Shown in pieces: positions 7,565 through 13,929 of a stretch of 21,777 bases of DNA. Made by a program: the position numbers and the translations under genes. The stretch is taken from the IMG/VR virus record IMGVR_UViG_3300007555_000042, positions 1 through 21,777 of that record, one strand, 5' to 3'. Numbering within the stretch: position 1 is the stretch's first letter; each line of letters opens with the position of its first letter. This stretch comes from a virus. A model generated the notes under the pieces. It saw nothing but the letters and a program-made list of their open reading frames with translations. It was not told the DNA's origin and did no database searches.

Positions 7565-10500
7565 ATGTATAAACCTAGTGCAGTATCAGCTTCACCAGAT
7601 CATTATGTTGATGGTCAAATAAAAGATAATTTTGAAGCAAGTGTTCCATTAAATTGGATTGGCAAAAATAATGTTACTTCAAATAAAGTTATATGGTATG
7701 ACCAAATAGATGAATCTTTTTTAATAAATGTAAGAATTACCCCAAACGAAAATTACATTTGGGAAGAATCAGATTTAACACAAACTTCAGTACCAACCGT
7801 TTATCAGGTAGATGGAACTGCTGGAACAGTTTCTCAATTTAATTTAAAAAAAATAACTGAAGAATATTGTAACCCACCAACCTCTGTGTATTCATATTAC
7901 CAATCTACAAATATTCCTTTTCAATATGACGAAACACTTATAAGGGAACAATCAAACATATATCATTACGATGTTTTTGAAGGAGTTAAAAAAACTGCTT
8001 GGCCAAACTTTAGTGATTATAGTGGAGCTTACCCAACAGGAATAAGTTCTTGGAGCGAAGCATATACTAATGTTGATTATATTCACCAGCCTTCTTTTTA
8101 CAACTATAACTATTACAATTATTATTACATGAATGGTTACAACCTTTTGTTTGATTCGTCAATAACAGGTACGATGCCAACCATTTTAGAAGACTATTTA
8201 CAACCATGCTCATTAGACCCCAGCATCCCATCGTATTTTCCATCTGGATCTATAATTCCAGAATGGCCACAACAAGGAGGTGGTTTTAATAACACATCGT
8301 ATTCTGGATACAAAATTTGCGGAGCATCTTTTAATGGGAACAATTTAATATTAAGAGTCCACAGTTTTTCTCAAACTGCACTTATTGGGTCAGAAGGTGT
8401 TATCAATATTCCGGTTACATTAAGTTCAATAAAAATACCTTCCAATTATTCTTATTGGCCTTGGCTAAATGATAATGACAATTTTTATATTTACGACAAT
8501 AAAATTTTATTTCCATCCATGTATGACATAGCTAGCGGACAAAATATTTATTATGGATCTTATTACCCATTTTTGCCAGAAAAAAAAGCTTGCATTTGTT
8601 TTACACAAAAAAACCCATTGGTAGAATCAACATCTGGGTTTAATACATTCACTTATAAAAATGTAGTAATATACGACAGAACATCTAGAAGCCAAGCCAT
8701 TATGGTAGAAGACCTTCCAAGAAGTCCTTATTTTTCCGGCAAGAACCTTGTTTGGTTTGCTGGAGCGGTTTGTGTTGACATTCAAATATCATTTAAAAAG
8801 AAAAATTTTCCAGAAATTTCTAGCATACCAAACATAAGTATTCCAAGGACATTCGCTGTTGTTCCAGAAGATATAAGGCCATTATCATACAGAGATGTTT
8901 ACAAATTAGATAGTGGCTGGTATGCATATAAATCTTTAACAAATGAAGAAGCAAGGGTACTGGTTGATCATTATCAAACAGAATACGGTTCTAGTACTAC
9001 TTTAAAATATTCTTCTAATGGATATGCTGTTTCAAACAGCAATTACAATTACCTGTATAATCAAAATACATTTGTAGTGTATGAACCAAACTATCCAGCA
9101 TTAAAACAGCCTGTGTTTCAAACATTTGGTGACCTTGAATCAGGTTTTATAAAAAACAAATCTGATGACTATTATTATTATTATTATTACAACTCAACAA
9201 GAGATATAAACAATATCCCAGATCCATTTAATTTATATTATTATTACAACTTTTATTATTACGACCAAAAGTCTTTTATTAATTCTGGAACGATTCCTTT
9301 TGCTTCTAACGAGTCTGTGACAGGAAATCTAAATTTCACTATGCTTAACATATATAATGCAAATTATGATTATTATTATTATTACAATATGGTTAAGCTT
9401 GGCACAAGTTTGTCTATGACTGTAAATATTCCACAAATTACTGTAGATCCTACTAAATATTATCAGATGTATGTAAACACATTAGGCATTAGCCCAACAC
9501 AAGAGTATGTTGGTGTTGAATTAATTCCTCCAAGATTTGGAGAAAAAGGTTTTGGTGACGGATGGTTTGGTTTAGCGATCAACCAACTTTCTATACCAAA
9601 TCCGTCTAATGGAAGATTAACTCAATTTGCTGGGTCTTTTTATGTAGCTGATCCTAATGGAAATATTCTTAGATATTATAACCCAAACACAGATTATATA
9701 ACCCCAACTACTGTTTTTGATGGAAACATGGAGGCATCATTTCTTGGAAACTATTATACTTCTTCGTATACATCTATACCAACAGGTGGATATGCATATA
9801 AATATTGGTTTTATAATGGAAACTCTACTGTAAATGCCTTGGATTATGTTTTAAACACTTCTAATCCATCAAGAGGGATAAAGCCATTTGGAACTTATTA
9901 TCAAGGTAGCCCAAACAATGAAGGTGGTTACTGTGAAGATGGAATATATTTAGTAATTGGACAATCGTATATTGACCAGATTCAACCTCTTCCAGGTTAT
10001 TATAACAATACAAATCAAGCTGCACCTCGTGCAATGTACCCTATTGGTGCATTCTATATTGAAACAACTGATAACCAGTTTTTAATATATGATGTTCCAC
10101 TTTACTATGTTCCAGATTTAGATTTAACTAAGCCATATTATGGTTGCCTTAATGCCAGTTACCAAATTTTAATAACATCCGTACCTAACACACTTAATTC
10201 ATCAAACATTTTTAATTATAATTCTAGTTACGCAGGGAAACCAAAAATAGTTGTTTCATCACAGTATGTTGACAATTATGAAAGTCTGATTGAAATTTAT
10301 GGGCCTGATACAACTCAATTAGTTCTTGATGAAGACTATGAAGTTTTGCCATATTCATCACAAAGGCCAGGGTGTTATGTAATATCGTTTTTAAAAACGC
10401 TAGGCAATCTATTTGAAAACGAATATACAGATAACCCACCATCTCTTGCTGATGGAAATTACAAAATAATTCTGCCAACTATAACAAACAAAACTATGAG

Positions 10501-10942
10501 CAGTCTTTCATATGTTGACAACATGACTAGCGTTTCAAATACTGGTTATAATTATAGCGTTTATTACAATTATTATTTTTTCTCTGAATTTTATATTATG
10601 AATTTTAATTCATTTTATAACAATGGTTTTAATCCATATTATTACAATTATGTAGATCAGTTCATGCCTAGAGCAAGAACTAACGACCCTCAATATTTTG
10701 GCTACAATGCCCGATTTTCTGACTCTGAAGTTATAAGTTTAAGTCCAATTAGATTCAGAATTAAGAATTGTATATTCACAGGAACTAATACAGATGATCC
10801 TGACAATCCTTATGAAATCGGTTTTAAATGTGATTTCACCTTCACAGAGTATCTTGAAGAAGATGAGTTACCAGCGAACCCTAATAGTTACAATCAGCTT
10901 TTAGAAGGAATTGATTTTGTTGAGGCTGATACAGATTATTAA
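7565..10942 (+). CDS. Very large Tyr/Asn-rich putative virion surface protein (1125 aa)
   Basis: An AGGTG site overlaps the previous stop region and lies about 4 bases before the ATG. The product is beta-rich, soluble and exceptional for tyrosine. Runs such as seven consecutive Tyr at 9170-9190, 'LYYYYNFYYYD' near 9233, 'DYYYYYN' near 9368 and 'NPYYYNYVD' near 10633 interrupt otherwise ordinary sequence. I recognise no domain. Few Cys, no signal peptide and a position beside a tail-associated protein suggest a large tail or surface adhesion protein. Tyr/Asn-rich loops are typical of carbohydrate-binding and hypervariable receptor-binding surfaces. The tandem TAT codons look like slippage products that keep the frame. 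Structure prediction would be informative. The structural role is inferred from context. Confidence 0.6.
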   Translation: MYKPSAVSASPDHYVDGQIKDNFEASVPLNWIGKNNVTSNKVIWYDQIDESFLINVRITPNENYIWEESDLTQTSVPTVYQVDGTAGTVSQFNLKKITEEYCNPPTSVYSYYQSTNIPFQYDETLIREQSNIYHYDVFEGVKKTAWPNFSDYSGAYPTGISSWSEAYTNVDYIHQPSFYNYNYYNYYYMNGYNLLFDSSITGTMPTILEDYLQPCSLDPSIPSYFPSGSIIPEWPQQGGGFNNTSYSGYKICGASFNGNNLILRVHSFSQTALIGSEGVINIPVTLSSIKIPSNYSYWPWLNDNDNFYIYDNKILFPSMYDIASGQNIYYGSYYPFLPEKKACICFTQKNPLVESTSGFNTFTYKNVVIYDRTSRSQAIMVEDLPRSPYFSGKNLVWFAGAVCVDIQISFKKKNFPEISSIPNISIPRTFAVVPEDIRPLSYRDVYKLDSGWYAYKSLTNEEARVLVDHYQTEYGSSTTLKYSSNGYAVSNSNYNYLYNQNTFVVYEPNYPALKQPVFQTFGDLESGFIKNKSDDYYYYYYYNSTRDINNIPDPFNLYYYYNFYYYDQKSFINSGTIPFASNESVTGNLNFTMLNIYNANYDYYYYYNMVKLGTSLSMTVNIPQITVDPTKYYQMYVNTLGISPTQEYVGVELIPPRFGEKGFGDGWFGLAINQLSIPNPSNGRLTQFAGSFYVADPNGNILRYYNPNTDYITPTTVFDGNMEASFLGNYYTSSYTSIPTGGYAYKYWFYNGNSTVNALDYVLNTSNPSRGIKPFGTYYQGSPNNEGGYCEDGIYLVIGQSYIDQIQPLPGYYNNTNQAAPRAMYPIGAFYIETTDNQFLIYDVPLYYVPDLDLTKPYYGCLNASYQILITSVPNTLNSSNIFNYNSSYAGKPKIVVSSQYVDNYESLIEIYGPDTTQLVLDEDYEVLPYSSQRPGCYVISFLKTLGNLFENEYTDNPPSLADGNYKIILPTITNKTMSSLSYVDNMTSVSNTGYNYSVYYNYYFFSEFYIMNFNSFYNNGFNPYYYNYVDQFMPRARTNDPQYFGYNARFSDSEVISLSPIRFRIKNCIFTGTNTDDPDNPYEIGFKCDFTFTEYLEEDELPANPNSYNQLLEGIDFVEADTDY
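9170..9385 (+). repeat. In-frame TAT/TAC triplet runs encoding poly-Tyr
   Basis: Three clear runs lie here: six TAT plus TAC then AAC at 9170-9193, two short runs at 9236-9265, and four TAT plus TAC then AAT at 9371-9388. Related '(TAT)n TAC AAY' runs occur near 8101-8128, 10563-10577 and 10636-10650. They look like trinucleotide microsatellites within a coding region. Confidence 0.75.
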
Positions 10943-10945
10943 GGT

Positions 10946-11037
10946 GTCCGAATGAAACTTTCCCCTCTGATGCAATTCTACTACGAAGGGAATTAGTCTC
11001 AGGAAATTGCGAAAACAAGCCCTAGAATCATTCGGAC
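10946..11037. other. Intergenic inverted-repeat element (10-bp stem, possible RNA structure)
   Basis: GTCCGAATGA (10946-10955) and TCATTCGGAC (11028-11037) are perfect inverted copies enclosing 72 bases between convergent genes. Inside are two shorter pairings that cross each other: TTCCC 10960-10964 with GGGAA 10988-10992, and GCAATT 10972-10977 with AATTGC 11005-11010. This could be a pseudoknot. No T-run follows on either strand, so it is not a standard terminator. A 14-codon ORF (10952-10996) with an AGGTG site lies within it. Confidence 0.4.
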
Positions 11038-11049
11038 TAAGTTAATATA

Positions 11050-11355
11050 TCAAGCTTGTTTCTTTTCTTCAAGCTGTCCGGTAGAAATATTTACAGATCC
11101 AGGGCGAAGCGATTTCATCAGGCCATCCGTAGGTGAACCCATGATGGTTTGAAGTTCATGTCTAGCATCTGATGCAGCATCCAGTTCTTTCTGCCACTCG
11201 GTAAACTTCATGAACAGTTCTACCGCTTTCATGTTCCCACCCCGAATTTTTCTTACTAGGCAGTTTTTCACAACAGCCATGTCTTCTTCCGTTACGGATT
11301 TGACATAGAATCGTTTCATTTCTTGAATATGGCGATAGTATGGATTTAGGTACAT
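11050..11355 (-). CDS. Small helical phage protein, possibly packaging-associated (101 aa)
   Basis: The ATG is preceded by AGGAG, formed by the stop of the upstream gene (TAGGAG), so the two genes are translationally coupled. The protein is mostly helical. 'TEEDMAVVKNCLVRKIRGGNMKAVELFMKFTEW' (residues about 17-49) resembles the 'AxxxGDxxAxxxLLxxL' helical hairpin found in many phage small-terminase-associated and DNA-binding proteins. The C-terminus is polar ('STGQLEEKKQA'). Position near the terminase genes supports a packaging link, but no DNA-binding motif is clear and a better small-terminase candidate lies at 12135-12593. Confidence 0.55.
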   Translation of the reverse strand: MYLNPYYRHIQEMKRFYVKSVTEEDMAVVKNCLVRKIRGGNMKAVELFMKFTEWQKELDAASDARHELQTIMGSPTDGLMKSLRPGSVNISTGQLEEKKQA

Positions 11356-11363
11356 TGCTTCTC

Positions 11364-11879
11364 CTATGGAGTGTGATGAATTACTCTTGCTCTTGATAGA
11401 ACATGACTTGGTAAATTTTTAGCTTGTGGGCCTCTCATAACTCTTGCCTTAAGATTCTTTCTCTTTCTATTTGTGTGAAATGCCCATGAAGATAACCTAC
11501 CTGTCATTTTTCTAGCTTTTGATCCTCTTGTTCTTCCTATTATTGAGTAATCTTTTAATGATGGAGATGCATACCAATAAATTTTTCCACCTCTCCAGTT
11601 ATTAGCTACCCATTTGTTAAAAGTAACTTTTCCGATTCTTGGATATATATAATCTATGTTTGGCCCTCTAGCTCGCATTATAACTGATCCAGAGGGTGCT
11701 TTTGCCATTGGAAAATACTCAAGTGATTTCATCCATGTAGATGGCGGTGTGTAAAGCACAGATTGACTTGTAGTAGAGATACTTGGGCTTGGATTAGTAT
11801 TCGTAGCTCTCCCCACCCGCTTTGCTCGGTCTTCTAAAAGTCTCTTCAGCTTTTCTATAGCTCCTACTAAATCTGCCAT
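11364..11879 (-). CDS. Basic phage protein, unknown function (171 aa)
   Basis: The ATG has AAGGGG about 8 bases upstream. Residues 1-25 are helical and charged ('MADLVGAIEKLKRLLEDRAKRVGR'). Residues about 45-110 look beta-rich ('SGSVIMRARGPNIDYIYPRIG...GGKIYWYASPSL'). The last 60 residues are strongly basic ('RTRGSKARKMTGRL...RKRKNLKARVMRG'), suggesting nucleic-acid or virion contact. The middle loosely recalls small KTSC-type domains, but this is weak. It is the first gene of a two-gene minus-strand unit transcribed away from the terminase genes, with a candidate promoter in the 11880-11946 gap. The family is not recognised. Confidence 0.55.
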   Translation of the reverse strand: MADLVGAIEKLKRLLEDRAKRVGRATNTNPSPSISTTSQSVLYTPPSTWMKSLEYFPMAKAPSGSVIMRARGPNIDYIYPRIGKVTFNKWVANNWRGGKIYWYASPSLKDYSIIGRTRGSKARKMTGRLSSWAFHTNRKRKNLKARVMRGPQAKNLPSHVLSRARVIHHTP

Positions 11880-11898
11880 CGAAATTCCCCTTGATTTT

Positions 11899-11907
11899 TG
11901 CTATAAT
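11899..11907 (+). promoter_or_regulatory. Candidate extended -10 promoter for the terminase unit
   Basis: TGCTATAAT (11899-11907) is a perfect TGn-TATAAT extended -10 element, 40 bases before the ATG at 11947. No good -35 box is visible, which extended -10 promoters can tolerate. It lies in the divergent gap with the opposing candidate promoter. Confidence 0.45.
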
Positions 11908-11917
11908 ACTGTTACCT

Positions 11918-11945
11918 ATTTTACCCTGTTTTTGAAAGGATGCAA
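11918..11945 (-). promoter_or_regulatory. Candidate sigma70-type promoter for the 11364-11879 unit
   Basis: Read on the minus strand, TTGCAT (11945-11940) and TAAAAT (11923-11918) are separated by 16 bases, upstream of the ATG at 11879. It is judged by eye only in an AT-rich gap. Confidence 0.35.
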
Positions 11946-11946
11946 T

Positions 11947-12138
11947 ATGTTAAATAAAGCTGGAGCAGACTGGATGGTGGAAGCGATTGCTGCGTATGAA
12001 AAAGGGAAGCCATCCCAATCAATAGCAGCAAGTTTGATCTATATCTCTGAGACACTTGAACTTATGAGAATGTTGATCGACCCAGAAACACCAGAAAATG
12101 TTGAATTCCCAGGGGGTAAGGAGTTTCCAAGGTCATGA
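11947..12138 (+). CDS. Small hypothetical protein upstream of terminase (63 aa)
   Basis: The start is the ATG at 11947, preceded by GAAAGGA at 6 bases; an in-frame TTG at 11932 would use no ribosome site. The protein is largely helical ('WMVEAIAAYEKGKPSQSIAASLIYISETLELMRML'), with no known motif. Its stop overlaps the next start (ATGA at 12135), so it is coupled to the probable small terminase. It may be a packaging accessory or an early regulator. The function is unknown. Confidence 0.6.
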   Translation: MLNKAGADWMVEAIAAYEKGKPSQSIAASLIYISETLELMRMLIDPETPENVEFPGGKEFPRS

Positions 12139-12593
12139 TAGATTCAGACAGTTTTTACGAGATGCTGGAGAATATTCAGCGTGGAATTGATTTTAAATTA
12201 GCCATGAAGGCCTTTGGGATTTCTAAAAGGGATCTTGAACCTTGGCATAAAAAAGAAATGGTTAAGGCCAAAGCACAGGCAACCATTGCTATGCAACAGG
12301 TTATCCATGAACATGGTTCTGAGGATTGGCGAGCCATGCAATGGATAATTGAACGCAATAATAAGGAACGAGATGATGAGCAAGAACTCCAAAAACTCCT
12401 CAACAAACAACTTGCAAAAGAGATGGCAAAAGGCCTTATCGAGTCCAGCGTTGCAGGGGAAACTTTCGGAAATCCAAGAGATCAAGAGGGTGAATCGGGA
12501 GAATCAGAAGACTATAGTGATTCCGAAAGACCCAGGGGAGTATTGCGAATACCTAGGGATAACATTGACTCCCCAGCAGATGGAAATATTTGA
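12135..12593 (+). CDS. Probable terminase small subunit (152 aa)
   Basis: The ATG overlaps the previous stop; AAGGAG lies 11 bases upstream. Residues about 10-45 ('IQRGIDFKLAMKAFGISKRDLEPWHKKE') look like a helix-turn-helix of the kind small terminases use to bind packaging sites. A helical stretch follows to about residue 110, consistent with oligomerisation. It directly precedes the large terminase and overlaps it by about 220 bases. The last roughly 40 residues are acidic and low in complexity ('GESGESEDYSDSERPRG') and may exist mainly because that DNA also encodes the large subunit N-terminus. The assignment rests on position and size rather than on a diagnostic family match. Confidence 0.6.
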   Translation: MIDSDSFYEMLENIQRGIDFKLAMKAFGISKRDLEPWHKKEMVKAKAQATIAMQQVIHEHGSEDWRAMQWIIERNNKERDDEQELQKLLNKQLAKEMAKGLIESSVAGETFGNPRDQEGESGESEDYSDSERPRGVLRIPRDNIDSPADGNI

Positions 12594-13929
12594 TTCCGTT
12601 GCTAATGGTGCAAGAAAAGTTCTAGTTCGATCCGCACACAATCAAGGCAAAACTTTTTTGTGTGCTGTTATTGCTTCATGGTTTCACGATCACTTTACTC
12701 CATCAGAAGTTTTGATATCAGCACCTGTTGCTCAGCAGATCAAAGATGGTGTATTCAAAGAATTACGCAGGGTTAGACCAAGAGATCCAAATTGGATGCC
12801 CAAGGCTAATCGTCTTGAAAAGAACCCCTCGCATTACATACAAGGTTTAACCGCTCAGAAGGCTGATGCTTTCCAAGGACGGCACTCCGCTGGTGGTTTG
12901 TGCATTCTGTTTGACGAAGCATCTGGTATTGAACCAACCTTCTGGGAACGAGCAGAATCGATGCTTTCAGCAAGCAAAGAGAATTGTTTATGGTTCTGCA
13001 TTTTCAATCCATATGATGCATCATCACCCGCCTATTTTGCTGAGAATTCACCTGATTGGAAAGTGTTCCACCTGTCTGCTTTAGATCATCCTAATGTGGC
13101 TTTTAAAGCTGATCTTGTGCCAGGGGCAATCAACTATGAGTATGTAGAGAACCGCATCAAAAACGAATGCAGAACCGCTAGAGAAGGTGAAGAATCTGAA
13201 CCAGGGTTCTTTACCTTCAATGATCGAAACTACATGGTTGAAGACCCGCTGTTTGATATTCAAGTTCTTGGAAGATACCCCAGTAAAGCGATCAACTCGG
13301 TATGGGGTGCTTTGCCCCTCAAACAAATCCTTGACCCAATTCCCCTTAACAAGGATTGGGTGGTTCAGATTGGTGCTGACCCTGCAAGGTTTGGTGACGA
13401 TAGATCCTGTTTAGTGGTCAGGCATGGATGTTGCATCATAGATGCAAAGGAGTATCGTGGTTTGTCTACAAAAGAATTCTCGGAAAAGATTAAAGAGTAT
13501 TGCCAGAAGTACGAAACTCCAAGGCAGTCTCAATTCAAAATCCCTGTGCTTATTGATGAGGGTGGTGTTGGTGGCGGTGTAGTCGATAACAAGGGTGACT
13601 ATATGTTTTACGGCATTAATTCGTCTGGTGAAGCACCAAGGTGGCGAGAGTTTCCAAACATGAGATCCGCACTCTGGTTTGAAGCAGCAGAACTTGCGAT
13701 GGAAGGCAAAGTTTCAATCGGACATCTTCCGCTGCATATGCGTGAAAGGATGATGGAAGAGTTACGCACACCAGTATACATTGTAGATACAAACGGCAGA
13801 AGAGTGGTCGAGTCTAAGGACATGATGAAGCGTAGACTCAAGCACTCTCCTGACCTTGCAGATGCTTTTAACTTAGCTCTGATGTCGATCCCTCGGATTG
13901 GGATTGAGAAGGTGATTGGTCATTTATAA
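12373..13929 (+). CDS. terL: Terminase large subunit (packaging ATPase-nuclease)
   Basis: Start chosen at the ATG pair 12373/12376, with AAGGA 5-8 bases upstream; an in-frame TTG at 12349 is an alternative. The N-terminal ATPase has Walker A 'SAHNQGKT' at about residues 87-94 and Walker B 'CILFDEA' with D181/E182. The C-terminal RNase H-like nuclease shows acidic residues in 'GADPARFGDD' (about D336), 'LIDEGGVGGG' (about D395) and 'PDLADAFNLAL' (about D494/D497). The length (about 518) is typical and no residue is missing. The protein translocates phage DNA into proheads and cuts it. Its start lies deep inside the small terminase frame, and its 3' end overlaps the convergent primase gene by 62 bases. 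Confidence 0.93.
   Translation: MMSKNSKNSSTNNLQKRWQKALSSPALQGKLSEIQEIKRVNRENQKTIVIPKDPGEYCEYLGITLTPQQMEIFDSVANGARKVLVRSAHNQGKTFLCAVIASWFHDHFTPSEVLISAPVAQQIKDGVFKELRRVRPRDPNWMPKANRLEKNPSHYIQGLTAQKADAFQGRHSAGGLCILFDEASGIEPTFWERAESMLSASKENCLWFCIFNPYDASSPAYFAENSPDWKVFHLSALDHPNVAFKADLVPGAINYEYVENRIKNECRTAREGEESEPGFFTFNDRNYMVEDPLFDIQVLGRYPSKAINSVWGALPLKQILDPIPLNKDWVVQIGADPARFGDDRSCLVVRHGCCIIDAKEYRGLSTKEFSEKIKEYCQKYETPRQSQFKIPVLIDEGGVGGGVVDNKGDYMFYGINSSGEAPRWREFPNMRSALWFEAAELAMEGKVSIGHLPLHMRERMMEELRTPVYIVDTNGRRVVESKDMMKRRLKHSPDLADAFNLALMSIPRIGIEKVIGHL

Noticed and set aside
7565-10942. Diversity-generating retroelement variable region in the Tyr/Asn-rich protein
   Set aside because: AAY/TAY-rich codons invite the idea, but there is no reverse transcriptase or template repeat in the window, and the runs look like slippage rather than adenine mutagenesis.
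10966-10990. Hammerhead ribozyme core (CTGATG ... CGAA)
   Set aside because: The conserved GA after CUGAU is not satisfied and stem II cannot form.
10952-11100. Longer reading frame continuing from the MutS-like start through the stop
   Set aside because: After the TAG the translation shows no further MutS similarity and runs antisense into the gene at 11050.
12866-13414. Short alternative-frame ORFs in the terminase
   Set aside because: Shadow frames within a well-conserved gene; no motif or ribosome site.
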